Source of the DNA: an uncultured Odoribacter sp.
GTDB taxonomy: Bacteria > Bacteroidota > Bacteroidia > Bacteroidales > Marinifilaceae
DNA length: 64,000 bases
Direction of reading: 5' to 3'
Assembly: GCA_910588375.1 (NCBI GenBank)
Contig: CAJUQA010000011.1
Coordinates: forward strand, 20,316 to 84,315
The first letter of the stretch is position 1; each line of letters begins with the position of its first letter. Shown piece after piece: positions 8,458-16,313 of the stretch. Below the pieces are notes generated by a model. The model had not been told where the DNA came from. It was given only the letters and a program-made list of their open reading frames with translations, and did no database searches. Made by a program: the position numbers and the translations under genes.

Positions 8458-9963
8458 ATGAAAAAACTGATAAAAAACAATCTCTATACGATAACAGGTA
8501 TTGCTCTCCTCAATATCCTGTCGGCATTTCTTTTTGTGCGGATAGACTTTACTTTTAACAACCGCTATTCCTTAAGCAAAGTCAGTAAAGAAGCCATACA
8601 GGACATAAAAGAGCCCGTAAGCATCGACTTTTATATTACGGAAGATTTGCCGCAGGATATTAAAAAGGTGGCCAAAGAGTTTATTTCTCTGATAAAGGAA
8701 TACAAATCCCGAAGCAAAGTCGCTTTCTCTCTCAATATCATCCATCCCAATACGGAACAAAAAGGCAATATGGCTTTGGCATCCGGTATCCAGCCCATCC
8801 TGATGGAGTTGCGGGAAAGGGATATGGAAAAAATCCAGAATGTATTTATGGGAGCTGTTATCAAAATCGGCAACAAACAATCCGTCATCCCCTATATTGA
8901 TCACAATACCCCCATAGAATACGAAATTACCCGCATATTAAAACAAACGACCGATACGGTAAAACCCCATATAGCCTTTGTTTCCGGCCACAGGGAAGCT
9001 ATGCTGGGACAGATGCCCCAGCTTATCAACGAGCTTTCACACCTGACAGACATATCTGTAATCAAGCTTTTCAATGCGGGCGACCTAAACCGGTTTAATG
9101 TATTGTGCATCGTCGGGCCACAGGACATGTATACCCCCTATGAGAAAGAACAACTCGAGAAATATCTGGCCAACGGAGGACGGTTGTTTATCGCACTAAA
9201 CCATGCAGTCGGCCAGCTCAACGAAAGTCAGCACAACGGATATATCAATCCGACCGGACTGGAAGATATTCTGGCAGAAAAAGGACTGAAAATACAACCG
9301 GATTTTGTCGTGGACAACAATTGCGGAACAATGACCGTCAATCAGCACAATGGTTTTATGAACTATCAGAGTAATGTCAGTTTCCCTTATCTGCCGATGA
9401 TTACGAATTTCAGCAAACACACGATTACACACGGACTGAACGCCATATTCCTGCCGTTTGCCAGCAGTATCGAACAGATAAAAACCAATACGACGTATAT
9501 ATTTACTCCTTTGGCCACGACGTCTTCCCTGTCCGGCACGAAACATGCTCCGATTTTTTTCAATTTGCAGCATCAATGGAACCGGAATGATTTCAACAAA
9601 CCCAAGTCCGTTGTTGCGGCATTGCTGACAAACGACGACAATAACAGTGCCATTGTCGCGATTACGGATGCTGATTTTCTTATCAACGATATCGGCCTCT
9701 ATGCCCATGTGCTCCGGCAGGACAATATCAATTTCGCCATCAACTCGATAGAATGGCTGGCGGACAATTCCGGACTCATCCGATTGCGAAACAAATTTGC
9801 GACTTTTGCTTCTTTACAACCGATAGATGAACATTATAAGAATTTTCTGAAATATTTTAATTTCCTGTTGCCTTTGGCCGCCATTATCATTTTCGCCGCC
9901 GTCCGATTCCAAAGAAACCGCAAACGCAGGCTAAACCGTTCCAGACCGGGCTACATCGAATGA
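8458..9963 (+). CDS. gldG: GldG-like ABC transporter auxiliary protein
   Basis: A 501-residue protein with an N-terminal membrane anchor (about residues 10-29), a large extracytoplasmic part of the GldG/ABC-auxiliary type (about 35-455), one membrane segment near the C-terminus (about 465-482) and a basic tail (RFQRNRKRRLNRSRP). The extracytoplasmic part includes KPHIAFVSGHREAMLG and VLCIVGPQDMYTPYEKEQLE, as in GldG and related IFT52-like folds. It closes the gldA-gldF-gldG unit. Its last 13 bases overlap the end of the convergent dapA gene. Confidence 0.8.
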   Translation: MKKLIKNNLYTITGIALLNILSAFLFVRIDFTFNNRYSLSKVSKEAIQDIKEPVSIDFYITEDLPQDIKKVAKEFISLIKEYKSRSKVAFSLNIIHPNTEQKGNMALASGIQPILMELRERDMEKIQNVFMGAVIKIGNKQSVIPYIDHNTPIEYEITRILKQTTDTVKPHIAFVSGHREAMLGQMPQLINELSHLTDISVIKLFNAGDLNRFNVLCIVGPQDMYTPYEKEQLEKYLANGGRLFIALNHAVGQLNESQHNGYINPTGLEDILAEKGLKIQPDFVVDNNCGTMTVNQHNGFMNYQSNVSFPYLPMITNFSKHTITHGLNAIFLPFASSIEQIKTNTTYIFTPLATTSSLSGTKHAPIFFNLQHQWNRNDFNKPKSVVAALLTNDDNNSAIVAITDADFLINDIGLYAHVLRQDNINFAINSIEWLADNSGLIRLRNKFATFASLQPIDEHYKNFLKYFNFLLPLAAIIIFAAVRFQRNRKRRLNRSRPGYIE

Positions 9964-10832
9964 CACAAGTCTTTGAGTTCATTATAGAGCCGTTCACTTA
10001 CCGGAGTTAAAGGCAAACGCAGCACGTTATGGGCAATTATCCCCTTAGCATGCAATGCCGCTTTTATTCCGGAGGGATTTCCTTCTGCAAATAACGCTTT
10101 GTACAAGCCGGTACATTTCAAATGTATGCGTGCGGCCTCCGTATAGTTTCCAAGAGAAGCCAAACGGACCATTTTAGAAAATTCAGCCGGAAAAACATTG
10201 GCCAAAACGGAAATGACTCCTTTCACTCCTATGGAAATCAACGGCAGGGTCAGTCCGTCGTCACCGGAAACAACTGTAAAGTCAGAACGCATGGATTTCA
10301 ATATTTCTGCCACCTGCTGGAAATTTCCTCCCGCTTCTTTTATACCAATGATATTGGGACACTCATGCGAAAGACGTACGACGGTCTCCGAAGAAAGATT
10401 CACTCCGGTGCGCCCGGGTACATTATACAGGAACAAAGGCAATGCGGACTCCTCACTCAATGTCTTGAAATGCCGGAACATGCCTTCTTGAGAAGGTTTA
10501 TTGTAATAAGGCGTGACACTTAAAATCGCTTTGCAGAATTTTAAAAAAGGAAAACGCTTTATATTCTCAACCACCTCCCGCGTATTATTTCCACCTATTC
10601 CCACCATTACCGGCAAACGCCCCTGGTTCTGTTCCAAAATCAGCTCCATCACCTGATACCGCTCTGTTTCCGACAGCGTCGCCGCCTCCGAAGTTGTTCC
10701 CAAGGCTACCAAGTAATTCGCCTCACCGGCGATGACATATTCTATCAATTTTCGCAAAGATGCCTCATCAATCCCGGATTCTTTATTAAACGGAGTGACC
10801 AAAGCGACCCCGGTACCTGTAAATAAACTCAT
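9951..10832 (-). CDS. dapA: 4-hydroxy-tetrahydrodipicolinate synthase
   Basis: A 293-residue DapA, which condenses pyruvate with aspartate semialdehyde in lysine and diaminopimelate synthesis. The Schiff-base lysine is Lys165 in IIGIKEAGGN. The proton-relay residues are Tyr136 in LFLYNVPGRTG, Thr46/Thr47 in GTTSEAATL and Tyr110 in VTPYYNKP. It begins one base after the stop of the DUF6913 gene, so the pair is translationally coupled. Its 3' end overlaps gldG tail-to-tail by 13 bases. Confidence 0.96.
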   Translation of the reverse strand: MSLFTGTGVALVTPFNKESGIDEASLRKLIEYVIAGEANYLVALGTTSEAATLSETERYQVMELILEQNQGRLPVMVGIGGNNTREVVENIKRFPFLKFCKAILSVTPYYNKPSQEGMFRHFKTLSEESALPLFLYNVPGRTGVNLSSETVVRLSHECPNIIGIKEAGGNFQQVAEILKSMRSDFTVVSGDDGLTLPLISIGVKGVISVLANVFPAEFSKMVRLASLGNYTEAARIHLKCTGLYKALFAEGNPSGIKAALHAKGIIAHNVLRLPLTPVSERLYNELKDLCHSM

Positions 10833-10833
10833 G

Positions 10834-11358
10834 TCAATATTTCTTTAATTTGGCCAATACTTCAAATAATTTATCAATAAATTCAGAAATCCCCCCCACG
10901 TTATCAATCATCAGATCCGCATCAAAGTTCTCTTTTTTCATCCCCGCTTTACATTGTGCCAATGAATTTCTCAGAATATAGTCAATCATAACATTCGATT
11001 CTTCCGACAAATCAACCAATAGGTTATATTCCTTGTCCAACAGTTCCGGCAATTGCTCATTCAGAATCTTCCCTCCGAATCCCAATTCTTCTTCTTTCAC
11101 ATACACGACATCCCTAAAGGAAGCAGCCGGAGCACCTTCAGGCAGAAAACAAATCTTATCCAATTTCACCTGCTGCGGCAATTTTTTTCTAAGAAGTTTC
11201 AAGTATTCTTCCTGATTGTCATTGACACACCAAACGACCAAACAATTTTTTATCGCCTGCAAGTCCGGATATTGCTTGGTTCTTTTTCTCTCCGCCGTCT
11301 TTTTAGCCAGCGAATCCTGTTTCATCCGGTGAAAAATTTTATGTATAATCTGCTTCAT
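10834..11358 (-). CDS. Conserved Bacteroidota protein (DUF6913-like)
   Basis: A 174-residue soluble protein with a basic N-terminus (HRMKQDSLAKKTAERKRTK), no signal peptide and no membrane segment. It resembles a small Bacteroidota-specific family I remember as DUF6913. The recognisable part is the core NLLVDLSEESNVMIDYILRN followed by an Ala/Cys/Lys stretch. Function is unknown. Its stop codon is one base from the dapA start, so it is co-expressed with lysine/peptidoglycan-precursor synthesis. Confidence 0.7.
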   Translation of the reverse strand: MKQIIHKIFHRMKQDSLAKKTAERKRTKQYPDLQAIKNCLVVWCVNDNQEEYLKLLRKKLPQQVKLDKICFLPEGAPAASFRDVVYVKEEELGFGGKILNEQLPELLDKEYNLLVDLSEESNVMIDYILRNSLAQCKAGMKKENFDADLMIDNVGGISEFIDKLFEVLAKLKKY

Positions 11359-11410
11359 AAGTGCACTGTTCTATATATCCTGTACAATTTTCCCCCTCCT
11401 ATGTTCCTGA

Positions 11411-11442
11411 CAAAAATAACAATTAATCCCATTAACTTAAAA
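11411..11442 (-). promoter_or_regulatory. Possible promoter for DUF6913-dapA
   Basis: On the minus strand TATTTTTG (plus 11411-11418) fits the -7 consensus TAnnTTTG. The -33 region 20 bases upstream (11439-11442) reads TTTT, a partial match. The leader would be about 45 bases. Confidence 0.35.
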
Positions 11443-11539
11443 TTAATTTTCTGCTTCTATATAAATAACAGTTTTTGAACATCTTACAAAACCCGTTTCT
11501 TTTTTCTCCTCCCGTACAGCTAAAAAAACAGAAAAAACA

Positions 11540-11571
11540 TTTGCACGATCAGAATAATGTATATATATTTG
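11540..11571 (+). promoter_or_regulatory. Promoter of the tRNA-Arg gene
   Basis: TTTG (11540-11543), a 20-base spacer and TATATTTG (11564-11571) form an exact match to the Bacteroides housekeeping promoter. It lies 19 bases before the mature tRNA 5' end. Confidence 0.75.
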
Positions 11572-11590
11572 CACCGCTTTAAACAAGTAC

Positions 11591-11663
11591 GGACTCGTAG
11601 CTTAATGGATAGAGCACTTGGTTACGGCCCAAGAGGTTGTGGGTTCGACTCCCGCCGAGTTCA
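11591..11663 (+). tRNA. tRNA-Arg (anticodon ACG)
   Basis: A 73-nt cloverleaf. The acceptor stem GGACTCG pairs with CGAGTTC with one G-T pair. The D arm is GCTT/GAGC. The anticodon arm CTTGG-TTACGGC-CCAAG has ACG at positions 34-36, reading CGN Arg codons after A-to-I editing. The T arm is GTGGG-TTCGACT-CCCGC and A73 is the discriminator. CCA is not encoded. It has its own promoter and terminator. tRNA-Arg genes are frequent integration sites in Bacteroidales, and worn accessory genes lie just downstream. Confidence 0.95.
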
Positions 11664-11676
11664 CGGAATCAAAAGC

Positions 11677-11714
11677 AAACTCCTGAAAATTAAAAATTTC
11701 AGGAGTTTTTCTTT
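11677..11714 (+). terminator. Terminator of the tRNA-Arg gene
   Basis: AAACTCCTGAAA (11677-11688) pairs perfectly with TTTCAGGAGTTT (11697-11708), loop 8 nt, and the T run continues from the stem. It begins 13 bases after the tRNA. Confidence 0.85.
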
Positions 11715-11871
11715 TTCCATTCTTACCGAAAATACAACAAATCCGTCTGTTTTCCCATCCTCTTATCAAGGAACTCACCCAGCTTGCGGTAAACCGCCAC
11801 AAATTCACCGAAAGACAAGGGTTGAGTGAAAATTGGAAATCAGCCCAATTTGTCCATGCTTCAATGATTCG

Positions 11872-12175
11872 CTACCGCTCCTTGCGGGGAATATTATCTT
11901 CGGTAAGGTATGAAAAACAGGCTTTCTGCAGGACTGGCACATCTTCCACCCATGAGCGTTCCAAAAATGCCAGCATTTCGACAAACCGTTCGGCTCGGCG
12001 TTTAAAACTGATTATCCACGCATTATCGGATAATTTGGCATCCACATTGGGGTTGATGAGCAACTGTTGGTGAAAATAATATTTTCTTAGCTCTGCATTC
12101 TCAGTGCATGAAGTTTGCTCTGTTGATGGTTCGCCGTTTTAAAACAACGGGATTCGTGTTCTCTTCTTGGTTCAT
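11872..12175 (-). pseudogene. Frameshifted small accessory gene (about 100 codons)
   Basis: Reading leftward from an ATG at 12175, one frame gives MNQEENTNPVVLKRRTINRA and then NFMH before a TGA at about 12103-12101. The adjacent frame resumes at the same place with ENAELRKYYFHQQLLINPNV and runs to a TAG at 11872. Joined, they make a plausible basic protein of about 100 residues, so a one-base indel near 12105 appears to have broken it. I do not recognise the family. A further short protein-like stretch (VAVYRKLGEFLDKRMGKQTD) lies on the same strand at about 11745-11840, which suggests more decayed coding DNA. Confidence 0.55.
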
Positions 12176-12438
12176 GTTTAGTCAATTAAATAGGTTAATT
12201 ACTCTGATTCGGGTAAGCATGACATAAACACAAAAAGTTTTCACTTATATACCTTTTTGTGTCCTGATCTTAAGGAACACTCTTTTCTTTCCTTGCGAAG
12301 ATATTAAAAATTTTCATAACGCATAAAATTAATCATTGAACAAATGCTTCATTAAATATTGACAATATATAAATAGTTGATATACCAACCACAAATGTTT
12401 TAACAAAAATCTTTTCTTTACTCATAAATTAAACGAAA
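12176..12438. other. AT-rich intergenic region with an inverted repeat
   Basis: No intact gene is visible. The one clear structure is a 10-bp perfect inverted repeat, ACACAAAAAG (12228-12237) and CTTTTTGTGT (12253-12262), with a 15-base spacer. It lies between the divergent starts of the frameshifted gene and the XRE-type gene, so it could be an operator for the latter or a terminator-like hairpin. No integrase or tRNA-end duplication could be found by eye. Confidence 0.5.
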
Positions 12439-12737
12439 ATGAATAAAAACCACACAACCATTGAGCTATACATTATTGAGGCTGTAAAAAAAGAAGAGAA
12501 AAATTAGGTATAAACCCAACCAAGTTAGCTTTAGAAATAGGTCTTGTTAATGATTTTGTTCGTAAAACGGAAGCCTACACCCGTGGCTACAAATACAATT
12601 CCAACCATCTCAACGAACTGGCAAAAATATTGGATTGCAGTATTGCCGACTTTTATCCTTCCAGATACGTTGAGGAAAATTGTATCGAAGAATATCACGA
12701 AATCCGAGAACAGAGAAGACAAGAACTAAAGAAATAA
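12439..12737 (+). pseudogene. XRE-type helix-turn-helix regulator with a one-base frameshift
   Basis: The frame from the ATG at 12439 encodes MNKNHTTIELYIIEAVKK and meets TAG at 12505. The frame that continues through the A run reads KKRREKLGINPTKLALEIGL, then a region ending in LNELAKILDCSIADFYPS, and stops at TAA 12735-12737. Joined, they form a helix-turn-helix protein of about 99 residues of the Bacteroidales XRE type. The junction is a run of seven A at 12486-12492; eight A would restore the frame. A real null allele, transcriptional slippage or a base-calling error are all possible. The ORF6N gene follows 45 bases later. Confidence 0.7.
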
Positions 12738-12782
12738 GAACGGCAAGGGACACCGGAATAAATCAACTTTAAACCAACTGCC

Positions 12783-13361
12783 ATGAACCAATTGCAAATC
12801 ATCCGGAGCAAAATATACGAAATCCGCGGACAGCGGGTGATGCTGGACAGGGATTTGGCGGAATTATATCAGGTAACTACCGGCAACTTGAATAAAGCGG
12901 TGAAGAGAAACATCAAAAGATTTCCACCTGACTTTATGTTTCAACTAACAACTGAAGAGTGGGAATCTTTAAGATTCCAAATTGGAATCTTAGAAGTTGG
13001 CAGAGGAAAACATACAAAATATTTACCCAATGCTTTCACCGAACAGGGCTTAGCCATGCTTTCCGGTATATTAAACTCGGATGTCGCTATACAGGTGAAT
13101 ATTAACATCATGCGGGCTTTTATAGCAATCCGCCAACTGGTAGCCAATCCTCCGATTGATAAAATTTCTTTACTTGAGCGCGAAGTGAAAGAACTCAAAG
13201 CATACATGGAAGAAGTCTTCACCGACCAGAACGACATCAACGAAGACACCCGGATGCAAATAGAACTCATCAACCAGACCCTTGCCGAATTGCAGGTACG
13301 CAACCAAGAACGCGAAAAGAAACCACGTCCCCGAATCGGATTCATCAGGTATGATGAATAG
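12783..13361 (+). CDS. ORF6N domain protein
   Basis: A 192-residue protein. The N-terminal ORF6N domain (about residues 5-95) shows YEIRGQRVMLDRDLAELYQV, KRNIKRFPPDFMFQLT and YLPNAFTEQGLAMLSGIL. A coiled-coil tail follows (about 125-180, LLEREVKELKAYMEEVF) and a basic end. ORF6N is a DNA-binding domain found in phage antirepressor-like proteins and on mobile elements of Bacteroidota. Here it lies in a decayed pocket behind tRNA-Arg, next to a broken XRE regulator. Exact role unknown. Confidence 0.9.
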   Translation: MNQLQIIRSKIYEIRGQRVMLDRDLAELYQVTTGNLNKAVKRNIKRFPPDFMFQLTTEEWESLRFQIGILEVGRGKHTKYLPNAFTEQGLAMLSGILNSDVAIQVNINIMRAFIAIRQLVANPPIDKISLLEREVKELKAYMEEVFTDQNDINEDTRMQIELINQTLAELQVRNQEREKKPRPRIGFIRYDE

Positions 13362-13421
13362 GATTATAAAAAGGCTCCGCTGTCGTTCCCTTAACTTTCT
13401 ACACCATAGCACGAAAGAAAC

Positions 13422-13453
13422 AAAGGGCAATTCTTTTCGAACTGCCCTTTTTT
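13422..13453. terminator. Bidirectional terminator between ORF6N and the hydrolase gene
   Basis: AAAGGGCA-A-TTC (13422-13433) pairs with GAA-C-TGCCCTTT (13439-13450) around a short loop with one internal mismatch. T runs follow on the plus strand. On the minus strand the stem is followed by TTTGTTTC. It separates the convergent ORF6N and hydrolase genes. Confidence 0.75.
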
Positions 13454-13454
13454 C

Positions 13455-14720
13455 CTACTTCAAGTATTTTTGTATCCAAGGTATCATCAATGCAGCCTTT
13501 ATATCATGCATCGGATCATCTACATTCACCAAATCAAAATAAGTTTTTCGGTTTATTCCTTCAGGTAATGAATCAATGCCCAGCATTTTCCGGTCCTGCG
13601 GAGCTGCGTATTTCGGATAAAAATGTATTTCTACATTTTCCGGTCTGCCCGCAATTTCATATGCTTTTCTAACCAAATTCAAATCCCGATCCAAGCCGCC
13701 TTCTGTAAACAAAACGGGACGGGGAGCCAAAGATGCCACAATATCCGGGAAATCAAAGTTACACCAAAAACGAGGTATCAGGTGGCGTATCGAATTAGGG
13801 AAAGGTCGGATTCCATTTTTATCCGGTTCTGTCATTACGATGGCCCGTTCCAATGTACGACATAAAAAATCGTTATAAACAAAAGCATATATATCCGGGT
13901 CCAACACTCCCATCACCATTAATGATTCCGTCCCTAATGAAAACCCACAAATCACAATTCGTTTTTGGTTGACAATAGGCTGCTCTTTCACCCAATCCAA
14001 CACATATTTATGAATAAAAGCATTATAACCCAAATAACTCCATCCCAATTCCAACAAATAGCGGGCCACAGCATCATAACGATAAGCAGGAGCTATTGTA
14101 TAACCTTCCAGGTCGGAAAGTTCTCCTGCCCCGGCATTATCCACGACCACCGCTACACATCCTTCTTTTACATAGGGCAAAGCAATAATCCATCTTTCCT
14201 GCGGTTCTTCTTCTGCAAATTTCGGATTCAGTTCAGGTTCTCCCGCACTGGTCTCTTTTGTCTCTCCCGACCCGGGAATACATAACACGGTCGGAGCCGG
14301 ATGGTCTTTATCAACACCATCCGGTATCAATACCAAATAAGGGACTACACACTCCTGCAACGGATAAGCTTCCCATTTTTCCACACGATAGCCTTCCCGC
14401 TGCACTTCCCCTATCTTTTTGGGAGCCGGTTGGTCCGCTACAACAGGAAAACACATAATCTCCCTCATCGCCTCCCGCAATTCCACTTGCCATTTTTTTA
14501 ATTCCTCCGTTGTCATATCCGGTCGAAAAGCATACCGGGGACGAATCCCTTTCAACATACCATGTAGAACTCCCCGAGAACTCAAATACCGCCCATCCGA
14601 CCGCTCCGGCTTTATCACAGCATGCTCTTTCGGATTAAACGTATCGTTTTGCTGAGCATATCCTTTCATTCCCAGACATCCCAAGATACACAAAAGCAAT
14701 TCTAAAAATAATTTTTTCAT
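13455..14720 (-). CDS. Secreted alpha/beta-hydrolase (esterase-like, Abhydrolase_7 type)
   Basis: A 421-residue protein from the ATG at 14720, chosen because a longer start would run into susD and because MKKLFLELLLCILG then begins a signal peptide ending near GYAQQ. The nucleophile elbow is GFSLGTES, about residue 260. LAPRPVLFTEGGLDRD probably supplies the acid and DDPMHDIK the histidine. The fold resembles secreted acetyl-esterase-like hydrolases often attached to polysaccharide loci. It is the only enzyme gene of this SusC/SusD locus, starting 10 bases after susD. Substrate is unknown; an acylated glycan or peptide would fit. Confidence 0.8.
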   Translation of the reverse strand: MKKLFLELLLCILGCLGMKGYAQQNDTFNPKEHAVIKPERSDGRYLSSRGVLHGMLKGIRPRYAFRPDMTTEELKKWQVELREAMREIMCFPVVADQPAPKKIGEVQREGYRVEKWEAYPLQECVVPYLVLIPDGVDKDHPAPTVLCIPGSGETKETSAGEPELNPKFAEEEPQERWIIALPYVKEGCVAVVVDNAGAGELSDLEGYTIAPAYRYDAVARYLLELGWSYLGYNAFIHKYVLDWVKEQPIVNQKRIVICGFSLGTESLMVMGVLDPDIYAFVYNDFLCRTLERAIVMTEPDKNGIRPFPNSIRHLIPRFWCNFDFPDIVASLAPRPVLFTEGGLDRDLNLVRKAYEIAGRPENVEIHFYPKYAAPQDRKMLGIDSLPEGINRKTYFDLVNVDDPMHDIKAALMIPWIQKYLK

Positions 14721-14730
14721 AACTTGGGAT

Positions 14731-16284
14731 TTACTGTTCATAACCAGGATTATTGACCAATTTCGGATCATTACTTAACGTATTAACATCTATCGGCCAC
14801 AACAATTTATAGGCTTCATTCTCTTTTAGCACAGAAGAGGGATCATCGTAATTGGCGGAAGGAGAAAAAGCCAGCGAACGGTGTTGGTCATCCTGCAAAC
14901 GTACAAGATCAAACCATCTTTTCCCTTCCCAGACAAACTCTTTATCTCTTTCTTTCAGAATGGCCAATTCATTTTCACCAAAAGAACCATTTACATAACC
15001 ATGAAGAGACCCGTTGTATTTTTCACCGTAAGCTCTTTGTCTCACCTGATTCAAATAATAAGCAACATCCCCGCCTTCCATATTGGCAGTCTCAGCCAGC
15101 ATCAACAATACATCGGCATAACGATAAAGCACATAATCATCACAATATACCCGGTTACCATTCGTATTAATGAGTCCCATAAATTTCCGCAATACAATAC
15201 CTGCCGCACTGCCATCCTCATTATAACAATCTAAAAATGTAGCATACTTACGGGTATCCTCATCATCCATAGCCGCAAAAAGTCCCCATTTATATTCATG
15301 ACGCAATAAACCGGTACCCCTGGAATTAAGAGGATCATTCATAACTTCGCCCTCCTTATCATAAAACTGCATGTAAAACAATTCAGGTGAGTAAATAAAG
15401 TTTCTGATATTATTCTCCATCTCTCCGTCTTCAAAACGAATCGCCAGGATAATTTCATCATTCCCTTTATTTTCATAAGTAAACACATTGGCAAACGAAG
15501 ACTGCAAAGAAAAACGTCCATACAGCAACTGTAATGCATTTTTTGCCGTCTGTATATCGGTAGCTTCCGGTTTTTGATCTTGGGTTGTTACTTTGGCAGA
15601 CCAAAGATAAACTTCAGCTTTCAGTACCAAAGTCGCAGCTTTAGACCACATACCCTTCTCTTTTTTACTCATCCAGTTTTCACCGAAATATTGCTCTGAG
15701 AGTCTCAAATTCTCTTTAATAAAATCCATGGTTTCTTTTGCACTGCTACGCGCCCGGTAAAGAGTTTCCGCTCCGGTCACACCATTAATCACTTCGGGAT
15801 CTTCCACCAAAGGCACCCCGCCATAAGTACGATACAACCAGAAATAATAAAAAGCCCGAAGCCCATAGGCCTGTCCCAGATAATAACTTCGGGAAGATTC
15901 CGACAAAAAGCTACACTCCGTCTCAAGCCGCTCAATCAGAAGATTCACATTTAAAACTTTTGCATATAAACCTCCCCAATTCGTAACGCCGGTCAAATGT
16001 CGGGAAAAAGTATTGGTTTTAATCGGAGAACTGTTATCCAGACTCGTTCCCACAAAAGATGTACCCGACTTGGAAGTTCCTCCCCGGGCTTCACCCAATA
16101 AATAAAAGGTTGAATAGGCATCCCGCAAATCACTATGCAAACCAAGGACATATCTTTCTACCTGTGTTTCATTTTTCCAAAAATTACCAGCTCCGAAATA
16201 ATCTTCGGGGCTTAAATCCAATGAATTACAAGCAAACAAAAATTGAGTAATTACACCCACTATCAAATATTTTACGTATTTCAT
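14731..16284 (-). CDS. susD: SusD/RagB family surface lipoprotein
   Basis: A 517-residue nutrient-binding lipoprotein with a lipobox ending FLFACNS (Cys at about residue 19) and TPR-like helices. Conserved segments include YYLGQAYGLRAFYYFWLYRT with GGVPLVEDP, YRYADVLLMLAETAN and FVWEGKRWFDLVRL. SusD proteins cap the SusC barrel and capture ligand. It starts 29 bases after susC and precedes the hydrolase gene by 10 bases. The gene symbol is by family; the substrate is not starch by any evidence here. Confidence 0.95.
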   Translation of the reverse strand: MKYVKYLIVGVITQFLFACNSLDLSPEDYFGAGNFWKNETQVERYVLGLHSDLRDAYSTFYLLGEARGGTSKSGTSFVGTSLDNSSPIKTNTFSRHLTGVTNWGGLYAKVLNVNLLIERLETECSFLSESSRSYYLGQAYGLRAFYYFWLYRTYGGVPLVEDPEVINGVTGAETLYRARSSAKETMDFIKENLRLSEQYFGENWMSKKEKGMWSKAATLVLKAEVYLWSAKVTTQDQKPEATDIQTAKNALQLLYGRFSLQSSFANVFTYENKGNDEIILAIRFEDGEMENNIRNFIYSPELFYMQFYDKEGEVMNDPLNSRGTGLLRHEYKWGLFAAMDDEDTRKYATFLDCYNEDGSAAGIVLRKFMGLINTNGNRVYCDDYVLYRYADVLLMLAETANMEGGDVAYYLNQVRQRAYGEKYNGSLHGYVNGSFGENELAILKERDKEFVWEGKRWFDLVRLQDDQHRSLAFSPSANYDDPSSVLKENEAYKLLWPIDVNTLSNDPKLVNNPGYEQ

Positions 16285-16313
16285 GTCTAAACATTTATCA
16301 AGTTAAACCAATA

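Noticed and set aside
11557..11829. An open frame running through the tRNA-Arg gene
   Set aside because: Its first part is the tRNA itself and the rest spans the terminator; chance frame.
11664..13454. A duplicated tRNA-Arg 3' end as an attachment-site repeat
   Set aside because: No copy of the terminal GGGTTCGACTCCCGCC stretch could be found by eye in this interval; a diverged short repeat cannot be excluded.
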